This document shows positions 1 through 8,278 of a DNA stretch of 64,000 nt, piece by piece. The stretch comes from Aureimonas sp. SA4125 (GTDB lineage: Bacteria; Pseudomonadota; Alphaproteobacteria; Rhizobiales; Rhizobiaceae). The notes under the pieces are model-generated. The model was not told the DNA's origin. It did not search any database and saw nothing but the letters and a program-made list of their open reading frames with translations. The DNA is taken from NCBI RefSeq assembly GCF_019973775.1, contig NZ_AP025032.1:1612001-1676000 (forward strand), written 5' to 3'. The translations under genes were made by a program, and so were the position numbers. How positions within the stretch are numbered: the stretch's first letter is position 1; every line of letters begins with the position of its first letter.

Positions 1-165
1 CGAATCCGCCAGCCGCCTGATCATGACGCCGACGCGGTTCAAAGGTCACCGCGCCGCTTTGAGATGAGGTGCTTTTCGGAGGTATTGCTGTCTCGGTCTC
101 GCAACCCGTTCGGCGCATACGTGACCCAGGAGAGGTGGGCCGTCTGAGGCGGCTCGGCGGCTTGG

Positions 166-576
166 CTACGAAGCGAGAACCGAAACAATGGCGGCGGCTT
201 TTTGGGCAGGCGGAATTTCTTCCGGATAGTCCCGTCCACCCCAATCGGCGTTAGCTCCCGCTGAGAACCGCCGCAGGAGCAGAGCGGCAAAGGGATCGGT
301 CGGCGATCGTTCAGCGAGCCAGGCTTTCGAAATCCTGATGGTAATGGTCCGCTCCGACGCTTGGAAACGCATGGGCGGCATCGCAAACATGCTCTTCAGC
401 TTCGATAGCATGGACACGGCTCCCAGCATCCTCGCGACTTCGTATTCCGCTCGTTGCGGCCCATCCTCGACAAACGCCACCGGGACTGGTGCCTTCCTCA
501 TGGCGATTGCCGGCGAGCGCATAATGGCTTTACGAATGACGTCCATCGCGTCCATTACTGCGGGCCTCGCCGCCAA
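166..576 (-). CDS. Possible hypothetical protein (low support)
   Basis: A 136-residue open frame with no family I recognise. Its N-terminal half has a plausible protein composition (mixed helices, an FVEDGPQRAEYEVARML stretch), but the C-terminal part looks random. A second frame on the same strand (39-386) overlaps it, which could mean a decayed gene with a frameshift. It lies downstream of the RTX gene on the same strand, beyond a hairpin, so it is not obviously in that transcript. No clear ribosome binding site decides the start. It may be a fragment of something larger beyond the window or a chance frame. Confidence 0.25.
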   Translation of the reverse strand: MAARPAVMDAMDVIRKAIMRSPAIAMRKAPVPVAFVEDGPQRAEYEVARMLGAVSMLSKLKSMFAMPPMRFQASERTITIRISKAWLAERSPTDPFAALLLRRFSAGANADWGGRDYPEEIPPAQKAAAIVSVLAS

Positions 577-670
577 GACAACGCGACCGGGGTCCTCTTG
601 CTGAACTCGGCGATGGTATCAACGAAGACAAGCTCGCGTCGTCAGGCAGTCAGGTTTTCAGTTAGTCGGA

Positions 671-700
671 AGAGCCGCGGCATGTGACTTCCGCGGCTCT
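671..700 (-). terminator. Hairpin downstream of the RTX gene
   Basis: A perfect 10-bp inverted repeat (AGAGCCGCGG with CCGCGGCTCT) and a 10-nt loop lie 34 bases past the stop codon of the RTX gene. The stem is very GC-rich. There is only a weak T stretch after it on the minus strand, so it may act as a factor-independent terminator or simply as a 3' stabilising hairpin. Confidence 0.55.
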
Positions 701-733
701 ATGAGGAAAGGCTGTCGTTGGTTTCTGGTTGTC

Positions 734-2020
734 CTAGAAAAAGTTGAAATCATCCGCGGTGAGGTTTGCCAGCGAGAAGAACTTGAGGACGATCTGGTCG
801 CCCTGACCCGCGTCGATCAGGACATCGCCGCCAATCTGCTGCGCTGCGGCGATGGCGGCATTGGCGTTGGCGAAGATCGTCGTCGAGATCTGCAGCTTGT
901 CGACGCCGTTCTGGAAGTCGAAGATCTGGTCGATGTCGAAGCCACGCTGCGTGTACTGGAAGCTGTCGGCAGCGCCTTCCCCGAAAAGGTAGTCGTTGCC
1001 GGCTTCGCCGCGCAGCGTGTCGCCGCCTTCGCCGCCGCGGAGCGAGTCACCACCCGCGCCGCCCCACAGGGTGTCGTTGCCGCCAAAGCCGAAGATCGAG
1101 TCGGCGCCGTCGCCGCCATCGATGGCATCGCTGTAGTTTACGACGCCGGGATCGTCGCCGTAGATGAGGTCGTCGCCTTCGTTGCCGGAGAGCGAGTCGC
1201 TGTCGGCGCCGCCATTGATGAGGTCGCCGCCAGCCTCGCCCCAGATGATGTCGGAACCGGCATTGCCGGACAGCGTATCGTTTCCGGTCCCACCCGTTAC
1301 GTTGTCGGACTCGGTGCCGGCAACGACCTGATCGTTGCCGCTGCCGCCCGTAATGGCATCCGCGCCGGCACCGCCGTCGATGAGGTCACTGCCGTCCCCG
1401 CCAATCAGGGTGTCGCCACCGCCCTGGCCCGAGATCCGGTCGTTGCCGTCGCCACCGTCGAGATAGTCGGCCGCGTTGTCGTCGGCAGCGCTGCTGCCGA
1501 GGCTCGAGTTGATCGATCCTGCCAAGGGCGCGTCGTTCGTGCCATTATGGGTATAGTTGATGGTGAAGGAGTATTCGTCAGGCACGGGGGATGTCGCGTA
1601 ATTGCCCCAGATCTGGTCATCGTGGTCGCCACCGAATATCGTGTCGGCGCCTGTACCTCCCTGTAAGTAGTCTTTACCGAGACCGCCGAAAATCTGGTCT
1701 CCTCCCGCTTCGCCGTTGACATAATCCGCGCCATTCTGCGCGTAGATCAGGTCGTCTCCCTCTCCGCCCAGGATCGAGTCGGCATCAAGAGTTACATAGG
1801 AGCCTTCAAATCCGTCGGTATAATAATCGCCGAATATGATGTCATTGCCGCCGATAGCCCATATAATGTCTTTATGCCATCCTCCTTCGATGTAATCAGT
1901 GCTGCTCGAAGTCCAGATAAAGTCATTTCCGTTGTATCCGTATACTAAAACTGGACTTCCGACATTGAATATCTCACTGTTGCCGGTTCCGGTATAGACT
2001 GTACGAGTGGACGTTGCCAT
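734..2020 (-). CDS. RTX (hemolysin-type) calcium-binding secreted protein
   Basis: A 428-residue protein built almost wholly of glycine- and aspartate-rich nonapeptides of the GGxGxDxUx type. Roughly twenty can be counted from about residue 20 to 350, with a short break around residues 155-185. In this family the repeats fold into a calcium-bound beta-roll outside the cell. The last 75 residues lack repeats and end in DDFNFF, the acidic plus hydrophobic tail typical of type I secretion signals, so export by an ABC/MFP/OMF channel is expected; no such channel is encoded nearby. There is no N-terminal signal peptide, as usual for the class. The ATG at 2020 has a GGGAG ribosome site about 6 bases upstream. 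No enzymatic domain is visible, so a surface, adhesion or biofilm role is inference. Confidence 0.9.
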   Translation of the reverse strand: MATSTRTVYTGTGNSEIFNVGSPVLVYGYNGNDFIWTSSSTDYIEGGWHKDIIWAIGGNDIIFGDYYTDGFEGSYVTLDADSILGGEGDDLIYAQNGADYVNGEAGGDQIFGGLGKDYLQGGTGADTIFGGDHDDQIWGNYATSPVPDEYSFTINYTHNGTNDAPLAGSINSSLGSSAADDNAADYLDGGDGNDRISGQGGGDTLIGGDGSDLIDGGAGADAITGGSGNDQVVAGTESDNVTGGTGNDTLSGNAGSDIIWGEAGGDLINGGADSDSLSGNEGDDLIYGDDPGVVNYSDAIDGGDGADSIFGFGGNDTLWGGAGGDSLRGGEGGDTLRGEAGNDYLFGEGAADSFQYTQRGFDIDQIFDFQNGVDKLQISTTIFANANAAIAAAQQIGGDVLIDAGQGDQIVLKFFSLANLTADDFNFF

Positions 2021-2813
2021 TATAGTCTCCCATGGTGATGGCTGTAATCAATCTTATGAACAGGTACATCGGCGAGCCGGAGGCATCCGCTTCGCCATAG
2101 ACCGGCGGGGCGATGCGCGTGAGAATTTTGCGGCCAAAAGCCCTCTGTGCTCCATGGTGTCATCTGATGACGCAGAAGCAGGGGGAGCGTATATTGTAAA
2201 GTGACGAAGGGGAAGTAGGAAAAAGGCCGGCTGTCCTGGGCAATTGGAGAGCTTGGAGTCGCGGAAACGCGGTTTCCAGATAATATCGTATCGAAATCAC
2301 AGACTGCGGGCATCTGCGACAGCTGTCACCAGGCGTTGATGAGGTAGGTTCTTGCCTTGTCGAGTATCGAAGCATGTCTCGCGCCGCCATCGACGCGATG
2401 GCGGCCGCCAGGCAGTGCAACCGCGGACAGTGACGACGGCTTGAGACGCTGAGCCCGTTCGCGCTCGGACTTTGAACCAACGACGGAAACCCCCAGCTCG
2501 TGTGACGGCGGGGGATATTCCCGATCGCTGAGCTGAAATCCGGGGCGCGGGCTTGCCGCTCGGTCGCGATATTGACAGGGACGAAGCTTCGACCGTAACT
2601 GCCGCCAATGTGGAAAGCCCCTCCTTGTAAGGTGCTTGCCAGCAGGACGGTGCCACATCGCGTTGATCAGGACATCGCGTTGACCAGGGGCGGGCAAGAG
2701 GTCGCCCCGGGCAGGCCCCGGGACAGGTTTGCACAGGCGGGTCGCGCTGGTGACGTCCGCAGATCCGACGGCAGCAAATCCGTGGATCAGATGAAGCGAC
2801 GGGGGCAGGCACG
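2021..2813. other. Long intergenic region, no gene recognised
   Basis: About 790 bases separate the divergent RTX and HAD genes. Several open frames cross it on the minus strand, but none has recognisable protein character. A TTGACA hexamer at 2572-2577 could be a -35 box for the rightward genes, though no good -10 follows at the right spacing. The A/T-rich part near 2190-2215 may hold the RTX promoter. Its length may mean decayed coding sequence. Confidence 0.4.
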
Positions 2814-3431
2814 ATGCGCATTGGAATCGACTTCGACAATACTGTCGCGTGTTACGATGGCGTCTTCTACGCTGCCGCGCTGGAAAAAGGTCTGATCCCG
2901 CCCGAACTAGGGCGGGGGAAGAACGCCGTGCGCGATTACCTGAATGGTTCGGGCCGCAAGGATGACTTCACGGAACTGCAGGGGTACGTCTACGGCGCCC
3001 GGATGGACCTTGCCGCTCCCTATGACGGCTTTGCCGCCTTCGTCGCAGGCGCTCGCAGGAACGGCCACGAACTCTTCATTGTCAGCCACAAGACGCGCCA
3101 TCCCATTCTCGGGTCGCGGCATGACATGCATGATGCCGCCCGCGGCTTCCTCGTCTCCAACGGTCTCGTCGGCGAGACGGCGGTTCCCGCCGGGAACGTC
3201 TTTTTTGAACTGACGAAGGAAGAGAAGGTCGCCCGCGCCGCGACGATCGGCGTCGAGGCATTCATCGACGATCTTCCCGAAATCCTGGCCATGGACGGGT
3301 TTCCGCACGGCGTGAAGCGCATCCTGTTCGATCCGCATGGCGCCCATTCCGGTGAAGCCTCGCGCGCTGGATGGCAACACGTGACTTCTTGGAACCTCGT
3401 CGACACCGCCCTGACCGGGGCGGCGGCGTGA
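2814..3431 (+). CDS. HAD-superfamily phosphatase
   Basis: A 205-residue HAD-like hydrolase. Motif I is DFDNT at residues 6-10 (nucleophile Asp and acid/base Asp). A motif II-like SHK lies near residue 97, and the motif IV acidic pair is IDDLPE near residue 150. These enzymes transfer phosphoryl groups through an aspartyl phosphate, usually as phosphatases. It is cytoplasmic, with no signal peptide. The stop codon overlaps the GTG start of the following kinase-like gene, so the pair is probably translationally coupled. A phosphatase plus a small-molecule kinase inside a polysaccharide region suggests metabolism of a phosphorylated sugar or alcohol; the substrate cannot be read from the sequence. 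Confidence 0.75.
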   Translation: MRIGIDFDNTVACYDGVFYAAALEKGLIPPELGRGKNAVRDYLNGSGRKDDFTELQGYVYGARMDLAAPYDGFAAFVAGARRNGHELFIVSHKTRHPILGSRHDMHDAARGFLVSNGLVGETAVPAGNVFFELTKEEKVARAATIGVEAFIDDLPEILAMDGFPHGVKRILFDPHGAHSGEASRAGWQHVTSWNLVDTALTGAAA

Positions 3432-4486
3432 GCCAGGGCGGTGCCGCCGGCATGACGGAATCTCTCTCCGGGTCCTTGGAAAGCGGTCCACGGCACATCG
3501 CCGAACGGCTGGTCGAAAAGGCCGGGTTGCCCGCGGTGGCGGAAATTGGCCGACTGACGGGCGGAAAAAACAACCAGGTCTTCCAGGTGACCCTCACCGA
3601 CGGCAGTCTCCGGGTTCTCAAATGTTACCACGTCGATGCGCGAGATGATCGGGATCGGCTGCGTGCCGAATGGAGCTACCTGAACTACGCCTGGGAACGA
3701 AAGGTTCGCAACATACCCGAGCCGATCGCTTGCGACCCGTCGCACGCCGCAGGCCTTTATGGCTTCGTGGCTGGACGCAAGCTTGCCGCCGCCGAGATCG
3801 ACGCGGCCGCCGTCGCCGCCGCCGCTGCTTTCGTTGTCGCCGTCAACGCAGCACCCCATCGACCGGAGGTCCTTGATGCGGGTTCCGAGGCCTGCTTCAC
3901 GATCGCCAACCATTTGGCCACGGTCGATCGACGCGTGGCGCGCTTTGCCGATATCGATGACAGTGCGCCCCAGGCCGAGGAAGCCCGGCGCTTCGTCGCC
4001 GATCGATTGAAGCCGTCATGGCAGAGGGTGAGGGGCGAGATCGTCCGGGATATCGGGCGGGAGGGACTCGACCCCGAGGCAAAGATCGCCCGGCCGATCG
4101 TCTCGCCTTCGGATTTCGGCTTCCACAACATGCTGTGCGACGATCTCGGCCATTTGTCGGTGATCGACTTCGAATATGCCGGTCGCGACGATCCGGCCAA
4201 GCTCGTCTGCGACTTCTTCTGCCAGCCGGAAATTCCGGTGCCGATCCAGTTTTTCGATACTTTTGCCGATCAGATCGTGCGCGAGCTTGGTCTGCCGACC
4301 GAAGACCGGCGTCGATGCGCCATCCTTCTCGACGCCTACAGGATCAAGTGGGTCTGCATCATTCTCAACGAATTCCTGGCGCTCGGATCGAGCCGGCGCG
4401 CCTTTGCCGATCCCGGCGCGCGCGCCGAGCGCTGCCGCCGCCAACTCGAACGCGCCGGCCAGCGTCTGGCGCTCGTTGCCCGTTGA
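3428..4486 (+). CDS. APH/choline-kinase-like phosphotransferase
   Basis: A protein-kinase-fold small-molecule kinase of the aminoglycoside phosphotransferase superfamily, about 350 residues. The N-lobe shows a glycine-containing nucleotide loop (TGGKNNQVFQV) and a lysine (RVLKCYH). The C-lobe carries the Brenner-type catalytic loop SDFGFHNML (catalytic Asp, Asn) followed by IDFEYAG, where DFE replaces DFG as metal ligand. In surface-glycan loci such proteins may phosphorylate sugars, choline or ethanolamine, but resistance-type activity cannot be excluded. The GTG at 3428 overlaps the upstream TGA and is my preferred start. An ATG at 3452 is the alternative, and neither has a strong ribosome site. 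Confidence 0.75.
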   Translation: MSQGGAAGMTESLSGSLESGPRHIAERLVEKAGLPAVAEIGRLTGGKNNQVFQVTLTDGSLRVLKCYHVDARDDRDRLRAEWSYLNYAWERKVRNIPEPIACDPSHAAGLYGFVAGRKLAAAEIDAAAVAAAAAFVVAVNAAPHRPEVLDAGSEACFTIANHLATVDRRVARFADIDDSAPQAEEARRFVADRLKPSWQRVRGEIVRDIGREGLDPEAKIARPIVSPSDFGFHNMLCDDLGHLSVIDFEYAGRDDPAKLVCDFFCQPEIPVPIQFFDTFADQIVRELGLPTEDRRRCAILLDAYRIKWVCIILNEFLALGSSRRAFADPGARAERCRRQLERAGQRLALVAR

Positions 4487-4512
4487 CCTACCCATGACTC
4501 CTGGAGCTTTTG

Positions 4513-5175
4513 ATGCCGTATCGTGATTTCGTCAGCCTGGTCCACAAATCCACGACGCGCGACTATCTCGCGCGCGTGACAGAGCGCGACAAGGCGGAGG
4601 TCGCCGACCTCGCGCTGGAATGGGCCTACGACTATTGGGACGGCTCGCGCCAGACGGGCTACGGCGGCTACAAGTACGACGGCCGCTGGCGCAAGGTCGC
4701 CGACGCCATGGTCGCGGCCTACGGGATCAAGCCCGGAATGCGCATTCTCGACGTTGGCGCCGGCAAGGGCTTTCTCCTGCACGATCTTCTGGAGGCGGTG
4801 CCCGGTGTGGAGGTACACGGCATTGATATCTCCGGCTACGCGATCGAACATTCGATGGAGTCGGTGAAGGCGAGCATCGTGGAAGGAACCGCGGCAAAGC
4901 TTCCTTTCCCGGATGACCACTTCGACCTCGTCATCTCGATCAACACCCTTCACAACCTCTACGTCTACGATCTCTTCGCGGCCTTGTGGGAAATCGAGCG
5001 GGTGTCGCGTGGGGCAAAATACCTCTGCGTGGAGGCGTACCGCAACGAACGCGAGAAGGTGAATTTGATGTATTGGCAGTTGACCTGCCGTGCATTCCAC
5101 ACGCCGCAGGAGTGGGAGTGGATCTTCGCCGAAAGCGGCTATCAGGGCGACCACGAGTTCATCACCTTCGAGTAG
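4513..5175 (+). CDS. Class I SAM-dependent methyltransferase
   Basis: A 220-residue Methyltransf_11/25-type enzyme. SAM-binding motif I is ILDVGAGKGF at about residues 77-86, followed by HGIDIS (acidic motif II) and a post-motif region FDLVISINTLHNL. The N-terminal 65 residues form a tyrosine-rich helical cap. The ATG at 4513 has a TGGAG ribosome site 6 bases upstream and lies 26 bases after the kinase gene, so it probably shares that transcript. Its place after a kinase and a phosphatase suggests O-methylation of a glycan building block or terminal residue; this is inferred from context. The gene ends just before a strong hairpin. Confidence 0.8.
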   Translation: MPYRDFVSLVHKSTTRDYLARVTERDKAEVADLALEWAYDYWDGSRQTGYGGYKYDGRWRKVADAMVAAYGIKPGMRILDVGAGKGFLLHDLLEAVPGVEVHGIDISGYAIEHSMESVKASIVEGTAAKLPFPDDHFDLVISINTLHNLYVYDLFAALWEIERVSRGAKYLCVEAYRNEREKVNLMYWQLTCRAFHTPQEWEWIFAESGYQGDHEFITFE

Positions 5176-5182
5176 CCTGTCC

Positions 5183-5212
5183 AACTGCGCGGCCATCAAG
5201 CGCCGCGCAGTT
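5183..5212 (+). terminator. Hairpin ending the HAD-kinase-methyltransferase operon
   Basis: A perfect 10-bp stem (AACTGCGCGG with CCGCGCAGTT) with a 10-nt loop begins 8 bases after the methyltransferase stop codon. A T-tract is missing, so it is called a terminator by position and stem strength only. Confidence 0.55.
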
Positions 5213-6427
5213 CCCTGGTCGCCCGTGAAGTTTGACTACCTATTCATCTGAGCATCATCGTGGGCGATGCCCGTTTGCAATCGCAATCGGGGTTTTTCTT
5301 TATCCGGCGGGGGTATGGCGGGGCCGACGAAGAGCGTCTGGATGAAGGCACGCCAAATGGCTGCGAACCAGCGCAGGAGAAGGTGGAAGTTGTAGCCGGC
5401 GGCGGCGAGGACGGCGTTGCTCCGGTCGCCTTCGGGGCCTTTGAGGGGGTTGCGGTCCATTCGATGGTCGGCCTTGAGATGGCCGATGACGGGCTCGACG
5501 GCGGCGCGGCGCTTCATCTCGCGCTTGATGGCCCTTGTGGTGTGGCGGACCTGGCCGGTGACGAAGACGCGCAGGCGGTTGGGGTGATTGTGGCCGCGAT
5601 AGCCGCGGTCGACATGGATGCGCTTGACCTCGACGCCGGTGATGCTCTCCATCTCGGCGACGACAGGGCCGAGGGTGTGGCCGTCGAACGGATTGCCGTG
5701 CAGGGCCTTGGCATGGAGGACGAACTGGCCGCCCCTGGGCTTGGTGGCCGGGGTGGCGACGGAGACCTTGCAGCCGAACTCGTAGGGCTTGTGCGCCTTG
5801 CCCTTGCCGATGCATTCGACCTCGGGCGCATGCAGCGAATAGACCTTCGGCCCGCGCTGGCGGTGCTTCTGGTGCAGGAGCCGCATCGACAGCGACAAGA
5901 GCCCGGCGAAGCGCTCTTCCAGGCCGGCGTTTCCGGCGGTTTTGCGGCGGATGTCGCGCATCAGGCGGCCGAGCCGTGTGCGCAGGAATTTGAGCTGCCG
6001 GTTGGCCCGCTTGAACTGCTTGGCATGACGATAGCGCCCGACCATGATCGCCGCCCGCTTGGCAAGCCGGACATAGCTCTGGCGCAGGGCAAGGCCGTTC
6101 TTTCGGGCCAGCGCCCCCAGCTTGACGATCGCCCGGTGCAGCAGCCTGGCATCGGTCGGATGGGCGATCGCCTTTTCCTGCACGGTCGTGTCGACGACGA
6201 CGCGCTCGAGATCCTTGCCCTCGATCGCCCCGCTGCGGTGGGCGACCGACAGGCTCTCCTGCAAGAGTGCCGAAAGCCGCTCCTCGCCGAGCCGCTGACG
6301 CCAGTGCGTCAGCGACGAGCGATCAAAGCTCAGCCTGTGGCGGAAGGTCTCCTCGCCGCAGAAGAACTGGAAGTACGGGTTTTCCACCCAGCGCGCGCAC
6401 AGCGCCTCGTCGGACAAAGAGTGCATG

Positions 6428-7887
6428 GGCGGATTCAAACGGTCGTCGCAACAGGGTTCGTTTCTGTTTTCTTCAGCCATCCGTCAAGAGCTTCAGCGGG
6501 GCTTTTCCAGCCGAGAGTCTTGCGCGGCCTGGCGTTAAGGGTCGCAGCCACGGCGGCGAGCGTTTCGGCGCTGTGGGCGCTGAGGTCCGTACCCTTCGGG
6601 AAGTACTGGCGCAGCAGCCCGTTGGTGTTCTCGTTGGTGCCGCGCTGCCAAGGGCTCCGCGGATCGCAGAAGTAGATCTCGACGCCCGTATCAATCTTGA
6701 GCGTGGCGTGCTGGGCCATTTCAGCGCCCTGGTCCCAGGTCAAAGACCGTCGAAGTTCTTCAGGCAGTGCTACGATGGTGCGGGCGATTGCATCACGAAC
6801 AGCCTCGGCGCCATGCCCGGCGAGCGCGGGACCATTCTTGGCTCGCGGCCCGTCACCGTGGCCCTCAAGCCGGGGGAGATGCAGCAGCATCGTGAAGCGG
6901 GTCGTGCGTTCGACGAGCGTGCCGATCGCCGAGCTCTCCAACCCGAGAATGAGATCGCCTTCCCAGTGTCCCGGAACTGCCCGATCGGATGCTTCGGCCG
7001 GGCGTTCGCTGATCATTATCTCGGGCGACACGAAGCCTTTGCCTCTTTGACCAACTCGCGCCCGCGGCGTCCGCAGCGCCCGCCCCGTGCGGAGGCATGC
7101 CGTCAATTCACGGCGCAGCTCACCACGACCCTGGATGAAGAGCTCCTGATAGATGGCTTCGTGACTGATGCGCATCCCCTTGTCATTGGGAAAGTCGACG
7201 GTGAGACGGTTGGCGATCTGCTCCGGGCTCCAAGCCTTCGCCCATCGTCGATCCTTGCGCTGGCCATGCCGACGGCTCTTCCAGGGAACAGTCGGGCCGG
7301 GAATGGCAACACCCTTCGGCGCCGTGACCATTCCGGCGAGCCGCTCCTCGACATAGGTGCGCAAAGCTGTGTTGAGAGCAAGCTTTGTGGCTTTCGGTCG
7401 CCGACCTGATCGCTCCGCATGCCACTGAGCGGTCGTCGCTCGATACTCCAGGCCGCCGCCGCGTGTCGCAGCGTTGCGCCGTAGCTCTCGAGAGATCGTC
7501 GAAGCGGCTCGACCAAGTCGGCGTCCGATTTCCTGCCTGGAAAGGCCTTTGACACGAAGAAGCGCAATCTCCTCACGCTCGGCAAACGCGAGATACCGCC
7601 CGGACAACGGCTTGGCCGAAGACCTGAACATCGCTGGTGGCATGCCGCCCGCCTTTCGGAACCAGCGAGCGCCGACGGGGGCCGACATGCCCGCCGAGAC
7701 AGCAGCATCATCGCTGCTCATCCCCATGGCAATACCGGACCAGAACCGCTGGAGCTCGGTTCGTGAGGCCAATGGTGGCCGTCCTGGTGACAGCATAGGC
7801 GCTCGTCCCGACCGATGTGATCGCCGTCTCTTCATGTCCATCGCAACCTCCTTGGTTCAGGCGTTGCGACGACCGATTGAATGAAAG
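6428..7887 (-). mobile_element. IS30-family insertion sequence
   Basis: A 1460-bp element inserted in IS5 copy A. The ends carry an imperfect 25-bp inverted repeat, whose inner 20 bases (ATTCAAACGGTCGTCGCAAC against ATTCAATCGGTCGTCGCAAC) differ at one position. A 3-bp target duplication, ATG, is seen at 6425-6427 and 7888-7890. Comparison with the uninterrupted IS5 copy at 24.95 kb fixes the junctions. Confidence 0.9.
6435..7841 (-). CDS. IS30-family transposase
   Basis: A 468-residue DDE transposase that appears intact. An N-terminal helix-turn-helix (EEIALLRVKGLSRQEIGRRL and the following SRELRRN) is typical of IS30. The catalytic core shows GHWEGDLI (first Asp), LTWDQGAEMAQH (second Asp) and NENTNGLLRQYFPKGTD (Glu). 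There is a roughly 30-residue insertion rich in basic residues between the HTH and the core. The gene fills nearly all of the element. It has no role for the host beyond transposition. Confidence 0.95.
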   Translation of the reverse strand: MDMKRRRSHRSGRAPMLSPGRPPLASRTELQRFWSGIAMGMSSDDAAVSAGMSAPVGARWFRKAGGMPPAMFRSSAKPLSGRYLAFAEREEIALLRVKGLSRQEIGRRLGRAASTISRELRRNAATRGGGLEYRATTAQWHAERSGRRPKATKLALNTALRTYVEERLAGMVTAPKGVAIPGPTVPWKSRRHGQRKDRRWAKAWSPEQIANRLTVDFPNDKGMRISHEAIYQELFIQGRGELRRELTACLRTGRALRTPRARVGQRGKGFVSPEIMISERPAEASDRAVPGHWEGDLILGLESSAIGTLVERTTRFTMLLHLPRLEGHGDGPRAKNGPALAGHGAEAVRDAIARTIVALPEELRRSLTWDQGAEMAQHATLKIDTGVEIYFCDPRSPWQRGTNENTNGLLRQYFPKGTDLSAHSAETLAAVAATLNARPRKTLGWKSPAEALDGWLKKTETNPVATTV

Positions 7888-8278
7888 ATGTGCTTGAGGA
7901 TCAAAAGCCCTGCCATCAGCCGGACCGGCAGCGGCGGCTGGCCGACGCCGGCATGATGCACCGCGCCAAAGCGCCTCTCGACAAAGGACCAGTCGATCTC
8001 CTGGCAAGCCGCACCAGCGGGTGCCCCATGTCGATGATCTCGCACAGCGCCGGCAGGAACAGGTCTCGATGACGCTCATCCCGCGGTTTGGACATCGTCC
8101 CTGCCTCCGCTGATCGCCTGGAGAATCGGACCATGAACCGCCGAAAAAGGGAATCCGGAATCGCAAGAAATCCAGGCTCAAACCCCAGCTTTTTTGCAAA
8201 ATCGGATACTTGCCGAATACGAAAAACCGTGGGGGATCAAACAGTCAGAGATCGTTCACGGACGACGAGGAGGCCGAC

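Larger units (their letters stand above)
5261..8095 (-). pseudogene. IS5-family transposase, interrupted and frameshifted
   Basis: The N-terminal part (MSKPRDERHR..., start 8095) and the C-terminal part (from 6427 leftward) are separated by IS30. The DDE core is recognisable: VVDTTVQEK (first Asp), HVDRGYRGH (second Asp) and AVEPVIGHLKADHRMDRN (Glu). Independently of IS30 there is a one-base frame break near 8001: RLA in one frame is followed by QEIDWSFVERRFG in the next. The same break occurs in copy B. The reading frame has no stop inside the element and runs into flanking DNA to 5236. Confidence 0.8.
5261..8266 (-). mobile_element. IS5-family element, copy A, split by IS30
   Basis: The sequence from GGCGATGCCC (5261) to GGACGAC (8266) is repeated almost exactly at 23788-25328, apart from the inserted IS30 at 6428-7887. 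The transposase is of the IS5 group. The exact ends are uncertain because the shared block has no clear terminal inverted repeat at its edges; a weak match between CGGGGTTTTTCTTTATCC (left) and CACGGTTTTTCGTATTC (right, reversed) lies a little inside. No target duplication is visible. Copies A and B point the same way and bracket about 15.5 kb of the surface-glycan region. Confidence 0.8.

Noticed and set aside
701..1666. 321-codon open frame on the plus strand
   Set aside because: It is the antisense of the RTX repeats; the Val/Ala/Gly-rich translation is the mirror of GGxGxD codons.
734..2020. Repeats in the first 2 kb considered as a tandem repeat or CRISPR array
   Set aside because: Period of 27 bases reflects coding for nonapeptide Ca-binding repeats; units are degenerate at DNA level and there are no spacers. 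No CRISPR array was seen anywhere in the window.
2297..2839. Overlapping minus-strand frames upstream of the HAD gene
   Set aside because: Arg/Pro/Ser-rich translations without motifs, no ribosome sites; typical of non-coding high-GC DNA.
5236..5260. Coding extension of the IS5 transposase past the element edge (GIAHDDAQMNR)
   Set aside because: Sequence differs between copies A and B beyond GGCGATGCCC, so it is flanking DNA read through because the element lacks its own stop codon.
5260..6675. 471-codon open frame opposite the IS5 transposase (and its twin at 23782-25134)
   Set aside because: High-GC antisense frame of a transposase with no stop codons; it is copied only because the IS is copied.
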